From: CADCTM01 sp049671305
GTDB lineage: Bacteria > Cyanobacteriota > Cyanobacteriia > Cyanobacteriales > Coleofasciculaceae
Direction of reading: 5' to 3'
Length of the DNA: 37,233 nucleotides
Assembly (NCBI GenBank): GCA_049671305.1
Contig: JBATUR010000042.1
Span: 1-37,233 of the forward strand
Part shown: piece by piece, positions 8,769 through 15,992 of the stretch
Numbering within the stretch: the stretch's first letter is position 1
Layout of the letters: each line of letters opens with the position of its first letter
The notes under the pieces: generated by a model
What the model was told of the DNA's origin: nothing
The model's database searches: none
What the model saw: only the letters and a program-made list of their open reading frames with translations
Translations under genes and position numbers: made by a program

Positions 8769-9947
8769 CTACTTTTTAAAAGGCAACCATTTCTGATTGG
8801 AAAACACAGAAAAAGACTGCCTCAATAAAGGAACTACATCCTCATAAACCTGAGTTCCTGCTATTCCTAAAGACAGTAAAAGACCACAAACAAGCAGAGG
8901 TTTTGTAAATTTAGCTACTTTATTCAGCTTTCTTTTGCCTCCACTTGATGAGCGCTGTTGATGCATCCAAGCTTCTAGTTGCAGACTCAGCAAAGAGTCA
9001 GTATCAGACTGCCGTGGCGGTAACTGAAGCGGCTGGCAGGTGTGGTCAATCGCAGCGAGTCGCTGTAAAATCATCTGAGCATTGTGGGGGCGATTTTCGG
9101 GCATGGTTGCCATCAAATCATCAATTAAATCGGTGAAGGCTGGAGAAACCTGGGGCGCTCGATGTTGCCAAAGTAACTGTCCATTACGGGGATCTTCAAG
9201 AAAATCGTTGGGAGATTTACCAGTAAGCAAAGCCACAAAAGTACGCCCAAGGGCAAAAAAATCTGATTGCGGTACAGCCTTACCATTAGCTTGCTCTAAC
9301 GGCGTATAGCCTGGAGAAGTCATTTCAATTACATCGCCTGCGCTAATTACCAAAGAAGTATGACTAACTTCTCGTGCCGAGCCAAAGTTAATTAAGACAA
9401 GCTGCCCACTAGAAGTGAGCATGATATTTGAAGGCTGAATATCGCGATGAAAATAGAGTTGCTGATGAATGTGATGTAAAGTTTCTAAAAGTTGTCTGAG
9501 CCAGTCGAGAGATTGAGCTTGTGATAGAGGTTGATTTTGTTGTTGCTGCCATTGCTCTAAGTTGACGCCTGCCACTTTTTCCATAACTAAGCAGTGCAGG
9601 GGTTGATATCTGTCTTTAGCAAAAAAGGTAAAGTAGCTATCTGAATTAACAAGCGGAATGCCGGGATGATGTAGTTGGCTTAAGACTCGCGCTTCTTGGC
9701 GAAATAATGCCACAGCGATCGCATCATTGAGCAAGAGTACTTTTAAAATTTTTATTGCACCTTGTTCCTGTAATGGGCGTGCACAATCTTCCACTTCATA
9801 AATTTTGCTTAAACTGCCCTCGCCAAGCTGACGCCTGACACGATAACGCTCTTGTAACAACAACTGAGAGCCACAGGAGCGGCATAAGTCGTAATCATTT
9901 AGTGGATCAGAGGGTTTTGGGCATTTAGGATTAATGCAGTAGCTCAT
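8769..9947 (-). CDS. Ser/Thr protein kinase homologue with altered catalytic residues, membrane-anchored
   Basis: Protein of the cyanobacterial four-Cys kinase type. Cys4, Cys9, Cys22 and Cys25 form a small zinc-ribbon-like N-terminus (opening MSYCINPKCP), followed by a kinase domain of about residues 35-300 and one transmembrane helix near the C-terminus (LLVCGLLLSLGIAG). The ATP-site Lys66 and helix-C Glu85 are present and HRD is intact (Asp169). However, the catalytic-loop Lys is Gln171 (HRDIQPSN), the metal-binding DFG is NFG (Asn187), and the glycine loop GEGSLSKIY lacks its third glycine. The protein may therefore be a pseudokinase or a weak kinase. The frame opens on TTG at 10007; ATG at 9947 matches the family N-terminus and gives 392 residues. 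Target unknown. Confidence 0.88.
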   Translation of the reverse strand: MSYCINPKCPKPSDPLNDYDLCRSCGSQLLLQERYRVRRQLGEGSLSKIYEVEDCARPLQEQGAIKILKVLLLNDAIAVALFRQEARVLSQLHHPGIPLVNSDSYFTFFAKDRYQPLHCLVMEKVAGVNLEQWQQQQNQPLSQAQSLDWLRQLLETLHHIHQQLYFHRDIQPSNIMLTSSGQLVLINFGSAREVSHTSLVISAGDVIEMTSPGYTPLEQANGKAVPQSDFFALGRTFVALLTGKSPNDFLEDPRNGQLLWQHRAPQVSPAFTDLIDDLMATMPENRPHNAQMILQRLAAIDHTCQPLQLPPRQSDTDSLLSLQLEAWMHQQRSSSGGKRKLNKVAKFTKPLLVCGLLLSLGIAGTQVYEDVVPLLRQSFSVFSNQKWLPFKK

Positions 9948-10146
9948 AGCAAGGCTGCTGAATTTTAGTTTAGTAATTTTCTTGGTTTCGGGAAAGGCGA
10001 TTGGCAAAACACGGCTTGCCGTTGCTTAGACATCGCTCTTTTGTAAGCATAACTTCAGATTTAGTTAGAAAACGGTGATGCTCATCAGTTTTCAGCTTCC
10101 ATCTTTACTGGGATTTTTATCTTTAATATTGTTCAATTTGTCAAGC

Positions 10147-12156
10147 TTAAAAAGGAATATCACCATCATCGTCATACTCAATTCGTCGTACTGATTTCCC
10201 TTGAGGCGGGACGGGTTGATTAAAATAGGGTTCTTTTTGTAGGTTCGTTAATGATGGTATTGTTGGCAGCGAAACAGAAGCTTCCAACTTTGCCACAACG
10301 GCACTCATATCGTCTTTTGAGCCTGATTGTTCCGTATTTGAGCCAAACTCATCGTTTAAATCGACAATCTCGCCATCAAAAAAGTGCTTGAGATTTCCCA
10401 GCGCCTGATCGATTTCTTCTCCATTCCAATCAGATACAGTTGTTGTTGTTGGTTGGGCGTCGTCTGTGGACTCTTGAGGATTTTGCCGAGATTGATTATC
10501 TAAACCTGTAGCATCGATGATGGCTGGAGGAGTTATAGAATCGATCCGACTAGGTAACGGTTTCGCCTCGATTTCTGGACTAGGATCACTTGGGGGAACA
10601 ACGGCTCTTTCTTGATTTGTGGTTGCTTCTCTAGGTTGGCTGGCAACTGTTCCCGACTGGTTGATCACTAAAGATACACGAACTTTTTGATTAAGTGCCT
10701 TTTGGAAAGCCATTTCTAGCTCTGGCAATTTCGGTTGAGCAGCTTTGATCAATTTGGGTGCACGAATACCAATTTGAGCTTGCTCACCATCAAAACTTAA
10801 TAAATATCCATGTTGGCTGAACAGCGCCTTACTAGAAACTGGGAGCTGGGCAAGTAACTGCTGCCAAATTTGCTCAAACTCAGTGCCGGAGCCTGCTGCT
10901 GGCTGTTCTTGAGGGCTTGGAGTAGGACTTTCATTAGCTACAGGTTGAGGAGACGGGGCTGCTTGTACTGGAGCAATGTTGGGTTCCTGTTTGGTTTGGG
11001 GAGCAGTTGGGGGGGTGTGTTGCCTGGTTTGAGGCATGACGGTGGTTTGTACAGGCGCCGCAGTGCTGGCACTGGGTAATAAGCCAATTAATGTGACTTC
11101 TAACCACAAACGGGGTTGAGTCGTGTTTTTAATTTGAGCTTCGCTGGTTTTGAGGTGTTGAGAACCCTGCAAAATTTGAGCTGGGGTGAATTCTTGGGCA
11201 AATTCACATAATTGAGTCCAGGTGGTGGGAGTAATGGCAACTAAATCGTTGCGTTTGGGTGCAGTTTTGGCAATTAATAAATCTCGGTAGAAGCCAGCGA
11301 GGTTTTGCAGGACAATTAAGGGTTCTCGTCCTCGATCTAGGAGGCGACGGCAGTTAGCAAGAACAGATTCGGGGTTATCGGAGGCGATCGCTTTGGTGAG
11401 TGCCAGCAAATCTTGTTCTGATACAGCACCAACTAAATCCCAAACTTTTTCGCTGCTAATTTCGACGGTTAATAAACTGAGTTGATCAAGCAAACTTTCG
11501 GCATCTCGCAGTCCACCTTGAGAAACTTGTGATATTAGAGCGATCGCTTCTGGTGTAATTTTGATACTTTCTTGGTCAGCAATATATTGCAAATGCTGCA
11601 CCATTGCACCTAGAGGAATGCGACGAAAATCAAAGCGTTGACAACGAGAAATGATTGTTGGTAAAACTCTTTGTGGGTCAGTTGTGGCTAAAACAAAAAC
11701 AACGCGAGGGGGTGGTTCTTCTAAGGTTTTTAGTAGTGAGTTGAATGCTGCTGTGGAGAGCATATGACATTCATCAATCACATAAACTTTATAGCGGCAC
11801 TGGACTGGAGCAAATTGAGCGCGTTCAATTACATCGCGGATATTATCAACACCAGTATTACTAGCGGCATCAATTTCAATCACATCAACGGCATAATTAT
11901 CAGTAATGCTCAGACAAACATTACATTTGCCACAAGGTCGAGCGGTGGGGACATTATTTTGAATACAGTTGAGAGATTTCGCTAATATTCTGGCAGAAGA
12001 AGTTTTACCAGTACCCCTTGGACCTGTAAACAAATATGCCGGGGCAATACGTTGAGTGGCGATCGCATTTGTCAGAGTAGTAGCGATCGCTTCTTGTCCC
12101 ACCAAATCGGCAAAAATCTGGGGGCGATATTTATGATGTAAGGGTTCGTAACTCAC
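10147..12156 (-). CDS. dnaX: DNA polymerase III subunit gamma/tau
   Basis: Clamp-loader ATPase subunit of the replicative polymerase. From the proposed GTG start at 12156 the protein opens MSYEPLHHKYRPQIF. It has Walker A GPRGTGKT at residues 45-52, the zinc-binding cysteines Cys64, Cys75, Cys78 and Cys81, Walker B VYVIDECHM, and the SRC sensor/arginine-finger motif (ISRCQRFDF). After the AAA+ lid and collar domain (to about 370) comes a Pro/Gln/Thr-rich linker, a small tau-like domain (about 440-520), another low-complexity linker, and an acidic tail ending DDDGDIPF. The frame extends on TTG to 12219, but the family normally starts at the SYEPLHHKYRP segment. No Shine-Dalgarno is obvious. 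No intein was seen. It is divergent from rnhA. Confidence 0.95.
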   Translation of the reverse strand: MSYEPLHHKYRPQIFADLVGQEAIATTLTNAIATQRIAPAYLFTGPRGTGKTSSARILAKSLNCIQNNVPTARPCGKCNVCLSITDNYAVDVIEIDAASNTGVDNIRDVIERAQFAPVQCRYKVYVIDECHMLSTAAFNSLLKTLEEPPPRVVFVLATTDPQRVLPTIISRCQRFDFRRIPLGAMVQHLQYIADQESIKITPEAIALISQVSQGGLRDAESLLDQLSLLTVEISSEKVWDLVGAVSEQDLLALTKAIASDNPESVLANCRRLLDRGREPLIVLQNLAGFYRDLLIAKTAPKRNDLVAITPTTWTQLCEFAQEFTPAQILQGSQHLKTSEAQIKNTTQPRLWLEVTLIGLLPSASTAAPVQTTVMPQTRQHTPPTAPQTKQEPNIAPVQAAPSPQPVANESPTPSPQEQPAAGSGTEFEQIWQQLLAQLPVSSKALFSQHGYLLSFDGEQAQIGIRAPKLIKAAQPKLPELEMAFQKALNQKVRVSLVINQSGTVASQPREATTNQERAVVPPSDPSPEIEAKPLPSRIDSITPPAIIDATGLDNQSRQNPQESTDDAQPTTTTVSDWNGEEIDQALGNLKHFFDGEIVDLNDEFGSNTEQSGSKDDMSAVVAKLEASVSLPTIPSLTNLQKEPYFNQPVPPQGKSVRRIEYDDDGDIPF

Positions 12157-12298
12157 AAGACTTGCAACAGAATGAACGATCGTTTGCAGGATGAGCGTAT
12201 TGATCACTCTTTTACCCAACTAATGTGATCTTAGCCCTCAGCACCAACTACTCGCGAAAAGTTATAAGTGAATTTGAACATCACAACCTAAAACGAAG

Positions 12299-13201
12299 AT
12301 GCCTGCAACTCGCCAAATTAAAAATTTTTACACTGATGGTGCTTGTAGTGGTAACCCCGGACCCGGTGGCTGGGGTACAGTGGTTTATTTTAATGATGGC
12401 TCTGTTTATGAAATGGGAGGAGCCGAAACACCTAGCACCAATAACCGTATGGAACTTTTAGCCGCTATTGGGGCGTTAAAGGTTTTCAGAGCATCAGGAC
12501 AAAATCAAGCCGTCACCCTTTACACTGATAGCGAGTATGTCAAAAACGGCATCACAAAATGGGTGAAGGGTTGGAAAAAGAAAGGTTGGAAAACTGCCCA
12601 AGGAAAAGCTGTTTTAAATCAAGACTTATGGGAAACTCTAGATCAGCTAAATTCACCACTAGTTGACTGGCAGTATGTCCGGGGACACAGCGGCAATGAG
12701 GGAAATGAGCGGTGTGATGCGATCGCTCGTGCTTTTTCTCTGGGTAGACCAATGTCCCTAGAACAAACAGTTTCTTGGGATTCTGTAGCTGTTAATGCAG
12801 CGATTATGCCTGAAACAGAAGTATCAGATACAAGTGATATTTCTAAGTTAGCTTACAACACAACACAACTGAGCGTTTTTACCTCTGACGTAACCATCAT
12901 GGATTCTCAAATACATTCCCCTACTGGTGCGACTGACGATTTACCCCGCGAGGTAAGAGTTGCTCAACTTCGTAACCTGGTAGAAACTCTACGCATTGCT
13001 GATGAAGTTGCCTCTGAGGGCTATCTGATTAGTAGTTCTGAATTAGCGGATTTAATGGATGTTAATGCTAGTGCTGTCACCAGTCGAGGTGATAACTGGC
13101 CCTGGCGTAACTGGATTGTTTCACGGGTACGGCGTGAAGGTAATCAAATTCTTTGGCAACTAGAAAGGGTTGATCAAGTTAATGCTGAGGAAGATTCTTA
13201 A
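12299..13201 (+). CDS. rnhA: Ribonuclease HI with long C-terminal extension
   Basis: Degrades the RNA strand of RNA-DNA hybrids, acting in replication and R-loop removal. Residues 8-150 are a complete RNase HI with the four metal-binding acids Asp13 (YTDGACSGNPG), Glu52 (NNRMELLAA), Asp77 (LYTDSEYV) and Asp140, plus His130 (VRGHSGNEGN). A basic handle region with GWKKKGWKT is present. The protein runs to 300 residues, about twice the bacterial norm of 155. The extra part has a variable linker and then, from about residue 210, a helical segment (REVRVAQLRNLVETLRIADE, then SSSELADLMDV, then WPWRNWIVSRVRREG) that resembles a helix-turn-helix. Divergent from dnaX across 142 bases. Confidence 0.93.
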   Translation: MPATRQIKNFYTDGACSGNPGPGGWGTVVYFNDGSVYEMGGAETPSTNNRMELLAAIGALKVFRASGQNQAVTLYTDSEYVKNGITKWVKGWKKKGWKTAQGKAVLNQDLWETLDQLNSPLVDWQYVRGHSGNEGNERCDAIARAFSLGRPMSLEQTVSWDSVAVNAAIMPETEVSDTSDISKLAYNTTQLSVFTSDVTIMDSQIHSPTGATDDLPREVRVAQLRNLVETLRIADEVASEGYLISSSELADLMDVNASAVTSRGDNWPWRNWIVSRVRREGNQILWQLERVDQVNAEEDS

Positions 13202-13237
13202 GGAGTAAGCACGGTAACTGATTTTAAGCCGACACAC

Positions 13238-13347
13238 GCCTGGGACTTAAGTCCCAGGCTAATAGCACAAGTCCTCTAAAGAGGACTATAAACTCCTTAG
13301 TCGTCTAAAGAAAACTTGTGCTGTGAGGCAGGGGTTTAAACCCCTGC
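13238..13347. repeat. Cluster of palindromes between convergent rnhA and cruG
   Basis: Three inverted repeats sit together. A perfect 22-base palindrome is centred on CTTAAG (13238-13259). A 7-base stem AGTCCTC/GAGGACT with loop TAAA lies at 13270-13287. A perfect 20-base palindrome centred on TTTAAA lies at 13328-13347. In addition AGCACAAG (13264-13271) pairs with CTTGTGCT (13315-13322), enclosing the second hairpin and the sequence after it. Placed between convergent genes, it could act as a two-way terminator. The tidy nested layout also resembles a dispersed palindromic element. Confidence 0.75.
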
Positions 13348-13404
13348 TGGACTATGGGTTTAACCTTTAAATTGACATCAATACTGGGAATACTCTTACA
13401 GCAT

Positions 13405-14604
13405 CTAAATCTGATAACTTCTACCCCGCCATTGTTTGGGTCTTTGAGCCGCCGAGATGAAGATTCGCAACACGGCGAGGGGATCAGCAAGGGGAGAAAG
13501 CCAAAAGAGCCAAGAGGAGCGGGGTAAAGACTTAGAACGGTCGTAGGAAGGAGCGATCGCAAATAGCAAGGCAAACCTAATTAATAACAAACTCAAATTT
13601 AGCCCCGCAGCGGCGGTAATTATTGGTGAAGACAGTCCTAATCCTAAAGTCATAAACATCAACGTTGCGGGTAGAGGCAGTCCCTGGACGCTGGTTAAGA
13701 GCCATAAATCACTCCAGATTTGACTGGGAGATGAAGCATCTTTCAAGTCCAAACTGCGCCCCCACTCGTTCCAAGTTTCTTTTGCCCCTTCATACATCCG
13801 CACTTTAACAACTTTTGCGCCATCCATAAAGCCAACTTTAAAGCCAGAAGCGGCGGCATAACGTGCCAGAGTGACATCATCGCAAAAGGAACCTTTGGCT
13901 CTACTATATCCATCCAATTTTGTCAATACTTCGCGGCGACATAAAAAACATTGCCCGTTTGCCATAACTCGTTCGGGGTCGTTATTGATGCCAGTCGGTC
14001 CAAAGCGGTAAACCAAGGTAATTAGAAGTGCCGGTTGCAGCCACCATTCTCCTGGATATTTGAGAATAAATTGCGGGGAAAGAGAAACTAAGTCAAAGTC
14101 TTCAGCAACTGCAGCATTAATTAACCCAGCAACAAGTCCTGGAGTGGGCTGGGTATCGGCATCCATGCCCAGAAACCACTGACTGTGTGGGGAGGTATGT
14201 AAGTAACCATTGTGTAATGCCCAAGGACGCCCTACCCAGTCTGGAGGTAGGGGATCATCGGTGATCAGACGAAAGCGGGGATCGGTTTTTTGAGCGGTTT
14301 TCACTAAATCTGGGGTGCCGTCGGTGGAGCGACTGTCTACGATGATCATTTCTCGAACTTCGTAGCTGGCTTGACTTAAACCGACGAGACAAGGGGTTAA
14401 GCGATCGCGTTCGTTGAGGGTGGGCACAACCACACTAACCACACCTAGTTGTTCTGGGGTGGGAGTTTGGGGAGCAATGGGAGGACGCCGAGTCGGTCCT
14501 TTGAGCAGGCGTGAGAGCAGGATAAAGGTGGCAGGAATCTGAACCAGCAAAAGTACTGTTGCCAAGAAGCCAGCCAGGGGCAAGGAAGGTGAGCTAAAAA
14601 ACAT
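13405..14604 (-). CDS. cruG: Carotenoid 2'-O-glycosyltransferase (CruG-like)
   Basis: GT2 membrane glycosyltransferase of 399 residues. It has an N-terminal membrane helix (residues 9-33), then a catalytic domain with VVSVVVPTLNERDRL, then MIIVDSRSTDGT, then LGMDADTQPTPG (DAD metal site) and SFCDDVTLARYA. About three C-terminal membrane segments follow, from residue 305 on. In cyanobacteria CruG attaches fucose or another sugar to the 2'-hydroxyl of myxol, making myxoxanthophyll-type carotenoids. The call rests on the GT2-plus-membrane layout and above all on the adjacent cruF homologue, 187 bases upstream on the same strand. Without that neighbour it would be a generic GT2 enzyme. It may be co-transcribed with cruF despite the hairpin between them. 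Confidence 0.82.
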   Translation of the reverse strand: MFFSSPSLPLAGFLATVLLLVQIPATFILLSRLLKGPTRRPPIAPQTPTPEQLGVVSVVVPTLNERDRLTPCLVGLSQASYEVREMIIVDSRSTDGTPDLVKTAQKTDPRFRLITDDPLPPDWVGRPWALHNGYLHTSPHSQWFLGMDADTQPTPGLVAGLINAAVAEDFDLVSLSPQFILKYPGEWWLQPALLITLVYRFGPTGINNDPERVMANGQCFLCRREVLTKLDGYSRAKGSFCDDVTLARYAAASGFKVGFMDGAKVVKVRMYEGAKETWNEWGRSLDLKDASSPSQIWSDLWLLTSVQGLPLPATLMFMTLGLGLSSPIITAAAGLNLSLLLIRFALLFAIAPSYDRSKSLPRSSWLFWLSPLADPLAVLRIFISAAQRPKQWRGRSYQI

Positions 14605-14746
14605 TTGGGCAAGCCTAGATGAATCTTGGTTTTTGTCCGAAGTGGTTAATAAAAGTAATTAAGTACGGGCAAAAACCCTAGATTAGATTAGCCCAAAAGT
14701 AGATGCTTCGCGACTTGCCCTTATTAAGGTCGCTGCTTTAATTTGA

Positions 14747-14772
14747 GTTGCACCATTCTTAAATGGTGCAAC
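14747..14772 (-). other. Stable hairpin between cruF and cruG
   Basis: GTTGCACCATT and AATGGTGCAAC form a perfect 11-base-pair stem with a four-base loop, 20 bases after the cruF stop. No T run follows on the minus strand, so it is not a standard terminator. It may stabilise the cruF 3' end or lower read-through into cruG. Confidence 0.6.
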
Positions 14773-14791
14773 ATCTTGAATTGAAGCCAAC

Positions 14792-15739
14792 TCACTTGTT
14801 GCTGACGCCGCCGGAGGCAACGGGTACTTGGCTGGTTTGAGTTTGGGCTGTGGTGTTTTCCAGTTGTTCAAGAATTGTGGCAGCACCCGTAGGAGAAGCC
14901 ATTCTAGCTAAAACGACGGCAGGTACAACGCCCAGCACAATACTCAAAGCCACAGGTATCCAAATGCCAGCACCCCAAATCGTAATCACAGCACCAAAAA
15001 CGATGTTGCTGATATATACCACTAAGGGTAGAGTTAGCTGCTTGCGGGATACGGAAATGGGAGCTTTTTTCCACATCAATGCCGCTACTGTCATAAAGAG
15101 GACGCCTGTGGCTATCCAACCTGCAAAGTTACGGAAAGGTGTGCCAAAAAAGGCGCCGACTTTGCCGTAGTACCAGAAAGGATAAGCGGATTGGCTCATG
15201 GCAGGATCAAGAGCAAAGTCCCAGGAAGTTAGCAGCATTGCGCCTATGGCAATTGCACCAACTTGCAGCAACCAGTTCCATTTACTATTGATTTTTTGGT
15301 CTACTTTTAAACCGGCACGGGCAATTATGTAGGAGACAAACCCCATGTAAAACCAAGATAGGGGAATGGTAAAGGGGACTAAACCGGCGACTTTGTAGCC
15401 TAAGCCGCTTAGGTAGCCGTATTCTCCGAAAGGAAAGCCTGTACTGGTTCCCAGCAATTCACTGCCCAGAGAAAGTAGGACAGAAGGCACCATGAAGGTT
15501 AGCCAGTGCCATTTGCCAATGGTTCGGTAAGCATAAATCGCTACGGCTGCTGTGCCTAAAAGAATGTATGCTACGCCTCCACCAGCCATTGACCACTGAA
15601 ATGAGGTCTGCCCAAATTCTGATAAGCTGGCGATGATCTCTGGGTTAGGTAAGACGATAAGTAACCCGGCTAGCCCAAACGCCAGGGAAACAATGTGACC
15701 AATGAGGGTAAAACGCTCTAGATTGATAAGTTGCTTCAT
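14792..15739 (-). CDS. cruF: Carotenoid 1',2'-hydratase (CruF-like)
   Basis: Integral membrane protein of 315 residues with about eight hydrophobic segments. It matches the carotenoid-biosynthesis family once called DUF422, to which CruF and bacterioruberin-pathway hydratases belong. Conserved-looking polar patches include SELLGTSTGFPFGEYGY near residue 93 and TSWDFALDPAMSQS near residue 173, likely forming the active site. CruF adds water to the psi-end of gamma-carotene-type intermediates, giving the 1'-hydroxyl needed for myxol. ATG at 15739 has AGGA seven bases upstream. The next gene is the CruG-like glycosyltransferase, so hydration and glycosylation are encoded side by side. Confidence comes from both the family and the pairing. 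Confidence 0.88.
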   Translation of the reverse strand: MKQLINLERFTLIGHIVSLAFGLAGLLIVLPNPEIIASLSEFGQTSFQWSMAGGGVAYILLGTAAVAIYAYRTIGKWHWLTFMVPSVLLSLGSELLGTSTGFPFGEYGYLSGLGYKVAGLVPFTIPLSWFYMGFVSYIIARAGLKVDQKINSKWNWLLQVGAIAIGAMLLTSWDFALDPAMSQSAYPFWYYGKVGAFFGTPFRNFAGWIATGVLFMTVAALMWKKAPISVSRKQLTLPLVVYISNIVFGAVITIWGAGIWIPVALSIVLGVVPAVVLARMASPTGAATILEQLENTTAQTQTSQVPVASGGVSNK

Positions 15740-15992
15740 GAGATCCTACACGGTGGAAACGAGGGTGGTGTTTTGCAAGTAATTAATGCCATTTCTTGAT
15801 TAGGGAAGAGGGGGCATAAGTTTTTGTGAGCAGTAACACTCTTATGGATGTTTATCAGTTTACAAATGTTTATGAACAATTCTGCTTTATAGAGTGAGAT
15901 TGATTGGGCTTTTTGTACCGCGCCTTGTAATCATACTGAAATCTTTGGCTTTAAAAAGCTTGTCAGTATTGAGTTAGGGCAGGAGTAACGGG

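Noticed and set aside
10870..11079. Open frame opposite the Pro/Gln-rich linker of dnaX
   Set aside because: It is produced by the low-complexity codons of dnaX on the other strand and has no independent support.
10147..12156. Intein inside dnaX
   Set aside because: Cyanobacterial dnaX genes often carry inteins, but the Walker A, zinc and SRC motifs here are contiguous with normal spacing, so none is present.
12157..12219. Longer N-terminus for DnaX starting on TTG
   Set aside because: The extra 21 residues are not expected before the SYEPLHHKYRP opening. GTG at 12156 fits better, although no Shine-Dalgarno supports either.
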